Shown here: positions 55,455-64,000 of the stretch, piece after piece
How the letters are laid out: each line of letters opens with the position of its first letter
Numbering within the stretch: the stretch's first letter is position 1
Assembly: GCA_025084515.1 (NCBI GenBank)
Contig: JAJAGP010000094.1
Span: 744,001-808,000, forward strand
Source: Ancistrus triradiatus
Taxonomy: Eukaryota > Chordata > Actinopteri > Siluriformes > Loricariidae
Reading direction: 5' to 3'
DNA length: 64,000 nt
Position numbers and translations under genes: made by a program
The notes under the pieces: generated by a model
The model's input: the letters and a program-made list of their open reading frames with translations, nothing else
What the model was told of the DNA's origin: nothing
Database searches by the model: none

Positions 55455-55820
55455 TACGGGGGGAACAGCGAGTTCCTCGACAGATAGTAGGCGGAGCCCA
55501 AGATGGAACCCCAAGAACAGACCAACAGATATCAAAATTTATGTATTTATTAAGATAAGTAATGTTAGAAGCAGACAAGGATGATGTGCGGCAATAATGA
55601 AAGCCGGAACGGTGGTGGTAGTCCAGGAAACTGGCGTGGAGAACTGCGTGCATGATTGTGAAGTACAGCGGCAGTGAGGTTGGCTTCTCCGAAGGTTCCG
55701 TGGTCCGTGATTCACGGTAGCGAAGGTCTTCTCTACAGGAGTGGAGAGAAAGAGGGATATCACTAAGTGAGTGAACAAAAACCTGAGAGCTGAACCAAAC
55801 AAAAGGTAGTCGTGGCTAAG
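55455..55820 (-). mobile_element. 3' LTR portion of the split Gypsy
   Basis: About 90% similar by eye to 59197-59556. Its upstream (U3) part is missing: the integrase C-terminus abuts it directly at 55821, so a deletion removed the end of pol and the LTR start. Confidence 0.8.
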
Positions 55821-56690
55821 CAGAATTATTTATAACTTTGTCAATAACAAAAGGACCAATATGCATGGGCGCCAGCTTCCTGGATTCAACCTTGAGGGGG
55901 ATGTTCCGTGCCGAGAGCCAGACTGACTGCCCCGGAGTGTACGCTGGTCCGGTTTACATTTACATTTACAGCATTTAGCAGACGCCCTTATCCAGAGCGA
56001 CTTACAATTGGTACAGTCTTACAATCCAAGCAATTGTGGGTTAAGGGTCTTGCTCAAGGACCCAACAGTGGCAGCTTTTGTCTGAGGTGGGATTTGAACC
56101 CTGAGGTGGGATTTGAACCCTGGACCCTCTGGTTCATAGTCCTGCACCTTAACCACTAGGCCACCACAGTCCCCATAGCAATTGGCACAGTCTGCGGTAG
56201 CAATTGGCAGAGCCCTGGCAACCATCCCGAGTCTTGAGCAGGGCAGTTCGGGTGGCCTTCCATGCCTTTTGGCACCTGCAGAGATGATGGCGGACAGACG
56301 GGATGGTCCCTTCGGCTTCCAAATCCGGTAACAGAGAGGGCTGGCATCCCATCGAGGTCTCAAACGGGAGAGGCCCATGGCAGAATGATGGTGTCGGTGG
56401 ATTCCTTGGGGTCCCCGACGGAGATGTGGCAGGAGAGGGCATCCAGCTTGATGTTCCTGGAGCCGGGGTGATATGTGAGCGTAACATCTAAATGGGAGAA
56501 GAACAGGGCCCACATGGCTTGGCGGGAGTTTAGCCTCTTAGCAGACTAACTGTAAGTGAGGTTCTTGTGATTGGTCCATATTAAGAATGGCTGGTCAGTC
56601 CCCTCCAGCCAATGTCTCCACTCCTCGAGTGCCAGATGACGCCGAGGAGCTCCCATCTGCAGACCTCATAATTAGACTCTGCAGGGTCAA
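55821..56690 (-). pseudogene. Gypsy RNase H and integrase remnants
   Basis: RNase H region near 56690-56500: 'WTDHKNLTYS', 'AKRLNSRQAMWALFFSHLDV' and 'LTYHPGSRNIKLDAL'. Integrase linker parts follow to 56180. A SINE (55955-56172) interrupts. Then 'PGQSVWLSARNIPLKVESRK' and 'LAPMHIGPFVIDKVIN' (55950-55825), the integrase C-terminal GPF/Y-type domain, is uninterrupted. The integrase catalytic core is mostly unreadable or missing. Confidence 0.85.
55955..56172 (-). mobile_element. tRNA-derived SINE inserted in Gypsy integrase
   Basis: On minus: head with A-box-like 'tggcctagtggttaag', B box 'ggttcaaatcc', then 'ggataagggcgtctgctaaa' body and a 'tgtaaatgtaaatg' tail. A 19-bp stretch 'ctgaggtgggatttgaacc' around the B box is duplicated in tandem. 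Same family as 26196-26375. Confidence 0.9.
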
Positions 56691-56877
56691 GTCAAGTCAA
56701 ATTTATTTATATAGTGCTTTTTACAATGGAGCATTGTCTCAAAGCAACTTTACAAGTTTAGATTATCTCCTAATAACTACGTCCAATCCCAAATTGAGCA
56801 AGCCTAGGGCGACAATGGCAAGGAAAAACTCCCTAGTTCTAGGAAGAAACCTTAGGAGGACCAAGACTCAAAAAGGG
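56690..56877 (-). mobile_element. L2 3'-tail fragment
   Basis: Reverse complement of 40375-40578, starting with the tail repeat 'gtcaagtcaaatttattta' and truncated in 'ccaagactcaaaaaggga'. A typical 5'-truncated L2 insertion. Confidence 0.9.
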
Positions 56878-58785
56878 ATGAAAAGTTGAATAATGGTATT
56901 CAACTTTTCTGGGAACAGATTATCTTCACCGGAACCTTTTAATTAGATCACACATGATATTTACTTCAAAATAAGTCTAAACACCCCTATATGTACTTCA
57001 CTTTTTCATACAAAGAGTGGATCAGGGACATTTTTCAAATCCACATATATAATATATGTTTTAGTATAATGATCATTTTTATACGTAATATGGTCCAGTT
57101 GTGCTATACTAATGGTTATGATTAGAGATAACAGCTGTTTTATCTGATCAATATCGATCGCTCGTTTTATACTCGTTCATACTTATAAAGGACAGAAATG
57201 AAGTTGTTAGTTAGAATGTACTGTTTCCTACATCTTGTATCGATCATATTATTATTTGTTTAAGGAATAGCAAATGCATGTGCTGTAGTTAGAATGCTTT
57301 AAAGATGTTCTAGTTTATCAATTCAAGATGCTTTTGATCATCTGAACCTTACAACGAAGTCTGCATCTAAACTTGTAACTTTGAGAATTTTTGGTTATTA
57401 TGTGATACTTTTAATCACTTTTAGATATGTAGGAATATATTAATCCAAGTTAGAACGTCTGTGGCTCATATGGTGAAATAAGACACAACCACGATAGGAG
57501 GGATTGACTGATGAGTCAGCTTCTCATTGGCTAAGTAAGGGCACACCTTATGTCCCGCCTCCAGCCGCTTACGATCCGGAACATTCAAAAGCAACACGGT
57601 CCGACCGCGTGGTGAGCTAGCTTCAAGTCTCGTGTGTTTGTATTGTTCTCTTTGTTCTTCAAGTCTTTTCTTTGTCTTTTAAAGTTGCAATTTTTCTTTT
57701 TGTCAGCCTTTTTATCCATTTTTGCTCAATTTTAAGTTTTCTGTGCCCAGCAGTCTTAAGTAGTTCGGTATTGCCGAATTAGATGATAGTTGAAAGACCA
57801 GCCAGCCAAGATCTAGTTCACGCTCTGCCATTCTCATACCATACAAGTTTTCCAAGTTTTTGTTGAAGCTCGTGGTGTTAGAAACGCGTCAACTCCACCT
57901 TTATCTGTGGCCAAGATAAATCCTGAGTTGTACGCACGCAAAACATCGAGTAATCGTGAAGCCTGCAGCCTAAAATTGGGAAGGACGCCATCTCAAGTCA
58001 CGTGGTTACGCGGAGTTCATCTGCAAGAAACTCCCGGGCTAAGCCGCTGAGAGGCCTTTTCGGAACGTTGGTGGGCATCGAAAGACGGACACCAACGCTC
58101 CCCAAAAATCGTGCCTTTCAGGCGGCCGGGCCAGGGTTGAATGCCCCGAACCAATCGAGTGACCTTCCAGGTGAGTACCTTTTATGGCTTTTCTGGGCCC
58201 CTGATTCTCGTACTTTGCATTTTGATCTTAAAACCACGCTTCAACATAGACTTATCCACATCTAAGTAGCTTCTACCATACTATTCACGTTCAACGTAAT
58301 TTGTTTAGTAATAACTCACTACGTCGTAACAAACTAGTTCATAACATTGCAACGTTGGTAATTATTGCGCGACTGATAAGTTACATAGTCATCTTGGTTT
58401 CTGATTTTTAACTACTGTGATATGTACGCTTGCCATTATTCCCTGTTTTCCATACTGTGATATATACATGTACATCGTCATTTTATGATTTTAACTCTGT
58501 GATACGCTCATTATTACATCAGATAGTCTGTTGATATTGCCTTGCTTTGCAATTAATAAACTTGTTTATAAACCTTTTGAATTTGCTGCCTGGTGTGAGA
58601 GTTCATTCATTCAAAGGTCGAGAAATACAACTTGAATTCACTATTCAGACCTAGACTGATCAATTTCTCTTTTCAACTGGTTTCCGGATCCACCAGTCCC
58701 CGAAGATCCGGTGGTGCCCCATTTTATTTTTATTATTATTATTATTATTAAAAATTAATCCAATTAAAGTGTAGTCTTAGGTTTG
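56878..58785 (+). other. Unidentified 1.9-kb LTR-like insert
   Basis: Has promoter-like features at 57524-57550 ('attggct' CCAAT box, 'cccgcctcc' GC box), a CpG-richer transcribed-looking stretch 57560-58170 with a strong donor CCAG|GTGAGT at about 58170, and a poly(A) signal 'aataaac' at about 58556. After a further ~180 bp comes 'ggtggtgcccc' and (ATT)n. A long LTR with a splice donor between promoter and poly(A) site would be one reading (spuma-like LTRs have this layout), but no retroviral protein is visible and ends are not defined. The 87-codon frame at 58002-58265 has no domain. Confidence 0.3.
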
Positions 58786-58789
58786 CTAC

Positions 58790-59196
58790 AGTAAATAAAC
58801 CCAAATTGATTGAGATGGTCTCGAAGCACATCATTTACAAATGCTTGATATACAGCGGGAGCATTAGTTAAACCAAAAGGCATCACCTTGTACTCATAGT
58901 GGCCCATGGGTGTGTTGAAGGCCGTCTTCCACTCATCTCCTTCCCTTCTCTGGACCAGGTGGTACGCGTGCGTAGATCAAGCTTAGTGAAGACCGTAGCT
59001 CCTTGAAGGAGGTTGAAAGCAGAGGAGATGAGTGGAAAAGGATACTTGTAACGCTTGGTGATCCATCAGGTTGTCTTCGGCCTCCGAGTCGATGAGAGCC
59101 TCCATGTCCTGAATCTTATCCGGGGGGCGCAGTTTGGCCACTGACCTAGGATCGTCTGTTTTGGTAGCCACAGGCTCCATTTTGGCCAGATCGTTC
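58790..59196 (-). pseudogene. Gypsy protease scrap and RT part
   Basis: The leader 'gaacgatctggccaaa' and ATG (59180) follow the LTR. The frame 59180-58983 begins 'MEPVATKTDDPRSVAKL' and contains 'MEALIDSEAEDNLMDHQ', a retropepsin-like active site with Gly changed to Glu (DSGA to DSEA). After a shift, 58985-58790 reads 'ATVFTKLDLR', 'TPMGHYEYKVMPFGLTNAPA' and 'VYQAFVNDVLRDHLNQFGFI', RT blocks up to just before YxDD. Gag between leader and protease has been lost. Confidence 0.85.
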
Positions 59197-59690
59197 TGTT
59201 ACGGGGGGAACAGCGGGTTCCCTGACAAACAGATGCAACCCCAAGAACAGACCAACAGATATCAAAATTTATGGATTTATTGAGATAAGTAATGTTAGAA
59301 GCAGATGAGGATGATGTGTGGCAATAATGAAACCCGGAACGGTGGCGAGAGTCCAGGAAACTGGCGTGGAGAACTGCGTGCATGGCTGTGAAGTGTAGCG
59401 GCAGTGAGGTTGACTTCTATGAAAGTTTTGTGGTCCGTGATTCAGGGTAGCAAAGGTCTTCACTGCAGGAGTGGAGAGAGAGAGGGATATCACTAAGTGA
59501 GTGAACAAAAACCTGAGAGCTGAACCAAACAAAAGGTAGTCGTGGCTAAGCTAATGGCTAAGCTAACGACTAAGCAAGAGAAGAGACGAAGGCTAGACTA
59601 AGCTAGCAGTAGCAACCAGGTGTACTAGGCAAACAATAGTTAAAAGCGTGACTAAATTCTCAAAAGAAGCAAGAAGCGTAAAAGTAACAC
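59197..59690 (-). mobile_element. 5' LTR of the split Gypsy
   Basis: The element-sense 3' end is '...ttccccccgtaaca' at 59197. Extends beyond the part shared with 55455-55820 to about 59690 through 'gctaagctaatggctaagct'-type short repeats. The upstream edge is not precise because a Tc1 scrap follows. Confidence 0.75.
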
Positions 59691-59694
59691 CGCA

Positions 59695-59850
59695 TTTCAG
59701 AAAAAGAACATTATACAGTAAAATGTGGTGGATGTGGTGGTAGTAGTGTGATGGTCTGGGGCTGTTTTTCTGCTTCATGACCAGGAAGACTTGCTGTGAT
59801 AAATGTAACTATGAATTCTGCTGTCTACCAAAAAACCCTGTTTTGTGTGA
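59695..59850 (+). mobile_element. Tc1 scrap
   Basis: 'ggtggatgtggtggtagtag' then 'tgatggtctggggctgtttt' gives a GGGS-x-MVWGCF-like block of a Tc1 transposase on +, followed by 'GRLAVINVTMNSAVYQKTL'-like residues. Differs from families A-E. Confidence 0.65.
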
Positions 59851-60609
59851 GTTGTCCATTAGTAATTCATCAGTGTCAGCTTCTGACTAAAGGATGTAGG
59901 TTTAACATTCTCATTGTAATTACATGGCTGATGGCAGGTGTATAGCTATTCCTAATAATGGGAAACAAAAAATGTCATGTTTGCTGTCTTTGCAGCATTT
60001 AAAGGAAGTTGAAAAAAGGAATGTGGTAGCTACATATCAAGTGGTTCCTATCCAACTGTTATTCTCATAAGGTCTTATTACTTATAAAAAATGATACCTG
60101 TTTTCAGAACTGTTTGTGAAACATTTATATTCTACACTGATATACAAACATCTACAATTGTTTTCTTGTACTGGATTCATCACCCATTTGAAATCATGTT
60201 TTAAAAGGGTTTAGGTCATTTAAAATTATGTATTAAGCAATTGCATGGTTAAAGTACTGATGTTTTACAAGTGTTTTATTCCAATTTTGATTAAAAATAG
60301 TTTGAGAGAGACCTTTGCCTCATCTGACAGGCTCCTTGCTTGGGCCCATGTTAATGCTGTAATAACAAATGATATATCATGTTCACATATGCACCCCAGT
60401 ACTCCAGCAAATTTAGAAACAAGTGGAAGGGTGATGTATTAAATCGCTTTGGAACACTGACAGGTCACATTCAGCTGTATTGAGGCAAGTTATATGAATT
60501 CACAGTATCTAGCTAAGAAAACAAAGATATATTACAATTAAATACATATTCTAGCCATTTTATGGCTATCTAAAGTAGATATATTTTTCTATATCTACTT
60601 TACAATCTT
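59851..60609. other. Unassigned AT-rich DNA
   Basis: Nothing recognised. Confidence 0.3.
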
Positions 60610-61254
60610 AAATGAGACCCCACCTGTTGCAGCCCCTTCATATAAATATTCCCCTTTCTGTTCACTTCCTGGTCTGGCTTTTTCACTTCCATGGTGGTTC
60701 TCAGCTTCTGCCTGTGCTCCTGTCTCCCTGCCTGGTTTGTCTCCATCTTTATGGTCTGTATAGTGTATTCTTGTATCTGTTTCCTAGTAGTGCTTCATGT
60801 CTTGTGTTATGTGTTTAGCTTTGTCCACTCGTTTAGCTTCTATGCGTGTATTAGCCTATTAGCATGTTAATTTATTGTTTGTAGTTACCTGTTAGCATTA
60901 GTCTCACCCGTGTTAGCCCTTTGTCTAGTGAGTTGTTAGTATTGTCTGTTTGTGTTTACTTAGTTCCTGTCAGAATTGTCCGTGTTGCTTTGCCTTAGTC
61001 TACTTTTTGTATGTGTTAGTGTTGAAGATTTGTTAGAAACATATGCCTTTGTAACTACGAAAGCCTTTGATGTATATTAGTATTGTGTGTCTATGTTTGC
61101 TTGGTCTGCTTGTTTAGGCTGTTTTGGTACTTAGTGTTGGTTTAGGATCTCGTCGTGTTGTTTACCCTGTGTTTCACTATGTCCATTGTAATTAAACCTT
61201 GCACATTTGCATGTACATATTTTTCCCTTGCCCCTCCTTGTCTAAAGCGTGACA
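60610..61254 (+). mobile_element. Gypsy LTR, 5' trimmed
   Basis: 'ccacctgttgcagccccttc' and TATA 'catataaatattcc' align with the LTR at 51501. Multiple 'ttagcattagt' units follow, then 'taattaaacc' as a likely poly(A) region and the terminus 'aaagcgtgaca'. The first ~100 bp are missing or diverged. Confidence 0.7.
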
Positions 61255-61565
61255 AAAAAGCTAGACCAAAAAAACGTTTAGTGAGTGTGCCGACCATTAT
61301 ATGTAGTTTGTGGTCATACTCATCAGATGATGAGTATCCTGAGGAATACCTCAAGTGGGAGTACCAGCCTCCCTTAACCTTGTGTGGCATGGACTCTGAA
61401 GTGGAATTTGCCTGCCCGGCCATCACCCTCAGGAGTCTGAACCCAATGTGGCTCCTGCAACCACCAGGACTTCCTGGCCTAGGACTAATTGGCCCACAGA
61501 CTTTTTGTATCTGTGGGCTCCAAGAACTCCTATTGGGAGCATTGCTCAATGGATTTTGACTCCCC
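61255..61565 (+). pseudogene. Leader/5' ORF remnant after Gypsy LTR
   Basis: The frame open from within the LTR to 61559 includes 'YSSDDEYPEEYLKWEYQPPL' and 'GMDSEVEFACPAITLRSLN'. It is acidic, without known domain. By position it is the start of the element interior. The rest of the element is absent, a MITE lying 70 bp downstream. Confidence 0.4.
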
Positions 61566-61631
61566 ACCTACCTTCTGGGATTGTGTCTCCGTATCCTGTG
61601 TGTTCTGTCTTGTTCTCGTGCCTGTCTCCCC

Positions 61632-61806
61632 CATTCCAGGAATGGATGTTTATTAACAAATGAAATGAAGTTGACCAGAAAAAAATCTGAAATATCTTGG
61701 GTTTATACAGTCTGAAATGAAAAGTCAGAGTAAATGAAAGAAACACTACAGTTTTTAATTTGCATTGTTCATACTGTCCCAGCTTTTTCTGATTTGGGGT
61801 TGTAAA
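61632..61806 (-). repeat. MITE-like repeat, copy 3 (best end)
   Basis: Element sense: 'ttacaaccccaaatcagaaa', 'aagctgggacagtatgaaca', then '...ggtcaacttcatttc', ending near 61632. The terminal 'ttacaacccc...ctgggaca' is a common fish non-autonomous DNA transposon end. Same family as 4058-4205 and 30772-30900. Confidence 0.7.
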
Positions 61807-62575
61807 AAAAGCAATGCGAGCAATACGATCAATGTTCAGCTGCAGCACTCTGGAAAAAAAGTGCTTTGCCAAAGTGTACTGAGAATCCAGCACAGTTTGG
61901 CTAATACATAAACTAGTTTGGCTCAAGTGAGTTCAAATGTGCAGAGAAGCCTGTTAGACTTTCATGCCTTGGGAACTAGGGACATCTGTATGCTGTGGAT
62001 CCCTGCACATTACCTGGCTGTGCCATGGATGTTGCTGTTGACAGCATTGGGAAAACTACATTTGGAATATATTTCATTGTGAAATTGTGCTGTTGTGTTT
62101 TTTTTTTTTGGTTTGTTTTTTGTTCTTTTTAAATCACCATATGCATACACTACATATGAAAGAATATTCTTTTCATGCATTCGTTATTTTGAAACCTTTC
62201 CTTTAATATGCTTTTGCTTTCTTTCTCCCATTTAATATTTCAACACCTGCTTTCAAAGGATGATGATCATTACAAAGACCTGGTCAGCTAATACTTTTTG
62301 GTCCACACATGTTTATTAAGAAAATCTTGTCCAAAAACAGCCATCCTTAATAACTCTTGTTGAGGATTTTGTGCCATTTGTGCAGAGCTTAGGATGCCAT
62401 GCCAACAAATGGCTAGGCTAATATGGGATACTAATGCTTGTACTATGCAGCTCTTGCTCACATATTGGTGACAAAGTCTGCTGTGATCTTCCCAAGTCAC
62501 TAGGTAATACTACTATCATGGTAACTAATGCTCAAGATTGATCTAATCCCACAGACCTGATTATAGCAGAAGTTC
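61807..62575. other. Unassigned intergenic DNA
   Basis: Poly(T) tract at about 62099-62111. 62280-62520 looks like an older repeat, but I cannot assign it. Confidence 0.3.
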
Positions 62576-62579
62576 TGGT

Positions 62580-63545
62580 CTGCTAAGATAAAATAGCCTT
62601 TTATATCCCACAGGGGGAAATTGTCTTATGGCAACAAGAGGGAAGAAACAGAATAAATACAAATATACACACACTTTAAATATAATGAAATAAAAAAAGC
62701 ACTATACAATAAAATAGGATATATGAAAAAAATATACAGAATATACAAGTGTTGAAATAGGTTATTGCACATATCCACAAATTGCACGTCATCCGCATAA
62801 AATATATATACTGATGAGGTATAAGACTTGTGTTGCTTTGGTATTGGTGCTCTACTGGGTAAGATTTAGATTGTACAGCCTGACAGCAGTAGGAAGGAAG
62901 GAGCTGCGGTATCTCTCCTTTGAGCAGCACAGGTGAAGGAGCCTGTCGCTGAAGGTGCTGCTCAGTGCTGCGACCATCTCCTGCAGTGGGTGGGAAGGGT
63001 TATCCATTATGGATGACAGCTTGATCATCCTTCTCTCCCTAACCACCTTCACTGGATCAAGTGCACAGCCCAGGACAGGACTGGCCTTCTTGATCAGCTT
63101 ATCCAGATTCGTCCTGTCTGCTGTCGAGATACTGCTTCCCAAGCAGACAACTCCATAAAAAATGGCTGATGCCACCGCAGTATGGTAGAAAGTTTCTAGG
63201 AGTGTGCCCTGTATTCCGAAAGACCTGAGCCTCCTCAGTAGATGCAGTCCAGTCCAGTTTATTGTTAAGGTGAACACCCAGGTACTTATAGGTACTGACA
63301 ATCTCAATGTTCATGCCCTGGATATTCACCGGTTTATGTGGGGTGGTCTTGGTCCTGCGATGATCCACCACCAGCTCTTTGGTTTTACCCGTGTTGATCT
63401 GAAGGCAGTTTCGCTGGCACCAGTCCAAAAAGTTCCCAATTAGTTCCCTATACTCGCTATCATTGTCCTCCAAAATGTCATCCAACAATAGCAGAGTCAT
63501 CGGTGTGGAGCCCCAGTGTTCAATCTGTACTTTCAAATGAAATAT
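62580..63545 (-). mobile_element. CR1/Rex-type LINE, 3' end
   Basis: The C-terminal end of a non-LTR retrotransposon ORF2 on minus followed by an AT-rich 3' UTR with the common fish LINE motif 'caatttccccctgtgggata' at about 62608-62627. 5'-truncated at about 63545, where an LTR-like sequence begins. Confidence 0.75.
62872..63540 (-). pseudogene. LINE RT C-terminal remnant
   Basis: From 63540: 'NFLDWCQRNCLQINTGKTKE' and 'YKYLGVHLNNKLDWTAST' (RT thumb region after YADD), then a frameshift near 63225, 'LLRRLRSFGIQGTLLETFYH', 'VVCLGSS', 'LIKKASPVLGCALDPVKVVR' and 'SSIMDNPSHPLQEMVAALSS', closing with 'ERYRSSFLPTAVRLYN'. This C-terminus is characteristic of the jockey/CR1/Rex LINEs abundant in fish. 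The catalytic RT blocks are not in the window. Confidence 0.8.
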
Positions 63546-64000
63546 TGTGTTATGAGGACGAGGAAGCATGGGCAGACGAGTCACGGGTACCAGACAAAAA
63601 AATGATTTATTAAACACAAAAAAATAAAGAAATAATAGTAACAACAGCCGAAAAAAGAACACCCAGAGAGGGGAGAGAGAGACCTATGGCCACACCGAGC
63701 AAGGCTAGGTAGAGCTGGACAACCAGGATAGGAGTGACTAAATAAAGCAAAGTATGCCTAACCAATTTAACATAAAATCATGGCTAAATAATCAAGGCAT
63801 GGCTAACAACTCGGCATGGTAACATGGCTAAAAAAGCAAGGCATGGCTAACAGCATGGCATGGTAACATGGCTAAATAAACGAAGCATAGCTAATAACAT
63901 GGCAAGGTAACATGGCTAAATAAACAAGGCATGACTACACAACATGGCAAGGTTACGTGGCTAAATAAAGCAAAGCATGGCTAACTACATGGAATAGTCC
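63546..64000 (-). mobile_element. LTR-like sequence with 44-bp minisatellite, runs off edge
   Basis: 'aaaaaatgatttattaaaca' holds an AATAAA on the minus strand (about 63607), as in the other LTRs. From 63732 to the window end, 44-45 bp units ('catggctaaataaacaaggc...') repeat six times. In sense orientation they read 'ttagcc-atg'-rich, like the LTR bodies at 51501 and 60610. Confidence 0.55.
63732..64000. repeat. 44-bp minisatellite
   Basis: Units at 63732, 63779, 63823, 63867, 63911 and 63956, lengths 44-47 bp, about 80-90% alike. The array continues past the window. Confidence 0.9.

Larger units (their letters stand above)
55455..59690 (-). mobile_element. Gypsy element, minus strand, split by insertions
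   Basis: In element order (high to low): 5' LTR (about 59690-59197), leader and ATG, protease scrap, RT part (59010-58790), gap filled by foreign DNA (58780-56878) and an L2 tail (56877-56690), RNase H (56690-56500), integrase parts (56490-55825), and a 3' LTR portion (55820-55455). Both LTR pieces share about 365 bp ('gaacagaccaacagatatca', 'ggaaactggcgtggagaact', 'gagggatatcactaagtgag'). Gag is deleted. Confidence 0.85.

Overview
The window reads as gene-poor, AT-rich chromosomal DNA of a ray-finned (teleost) fish. That is inferred from the mix of decayed mobile elements: at least five Tc1-type transposon families recognisable by their terminal repeats, L2/CR1-type LINEs with the esterase-bearing ORF1, a full-length L1/Tx1-type LINE, several Ty3/Gypsy families, a Penelope-like GIY-YIG fragment, PIF/Harbinger debris and tRNA-derived SINEs with the fish-type 'ggataagggcatctgctaaa' body. 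An ostariophysan such as a catfish would fit, but that is a guess. I see no intact host protein gene, no rRNA or tRNA gene and no CRISPR array. Almost every coding signal is a broken piece of a transposon gene.

Layout. 0-5.7 kb: unassigned DNA, a Tc1 remnant, a SINE and a small MITE-like copy. 5.7-11.8 kb: one minus-strand L1 with poly(A), both ORFs and a 15-bp target-site duplication. 11.9-15.6 kb: Tc1 debris, an inverted scrap of L2, a rearranged L2 (12.5-14.7 kb) and a non-autonomous mariner-like element with perfect 17-bp inverted termini. 15.6-20.1 kb: AT-rich degenerate repeats and a deleted Tc1. 20.2-24.9 kb: two Gypsy elements, one interrupted by another LTR fragment, the other by a solo LTR with target duplication. 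25.9-27.7 kb: a Tc1 carrying a SINE. 31.2-33.8 kb: a solo LTR with target duplication, two head-to-head Tc1 pieces and a block duplicated from 20.7-21.3 kb. 35.0-40.6 kb: a near full-length L2 (zinc-finger/coiled-coil/esterase ORF1, then endonuclease-reverse transcriptase ORF2). 40.6-48.9 kb: a Harbinger exon, LTR leaders with coding tandem repeats (17 residues per unit at 47.0-47.5 kb), three nested Tc1 elements and an inverted Penelope-like fragment. 50.4-54.7 kb: Tc1, an LTR, a candidate spliced non-Tc1 gene remnant (52.9-53.5 kb) and a tandem repeat. 55.5-59.7 kb: a minus-strand Gypsy element split by an L2 tail and about 1.9 kb of unidentified LTR-like DNA. 60.6-64.0 kb: another Gypsy LTR with leader, a MITE, a CR1/Rex-type LINE 3' end and a 44-bp minisatellite running off the edge.

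The genes do not cooperate as a pathway. What links them is insertion history: SINE into Tc1, solo LTR into Gypsy, SINE into Gypsy integrase, L2 chimera into Tc1, Tc1 into (AT)n. The most unusual items are the rearranged L2 at 12.2-14.7 kb, the chimeric L2 insert at 45.8-46.2 kb, the spliced acidic/zinc-finger remnant at 52.3-53.5 kb, the unidentified LTR-like insert at 56.9-58.8 kb, and a shared leader motif after three different LTRs.
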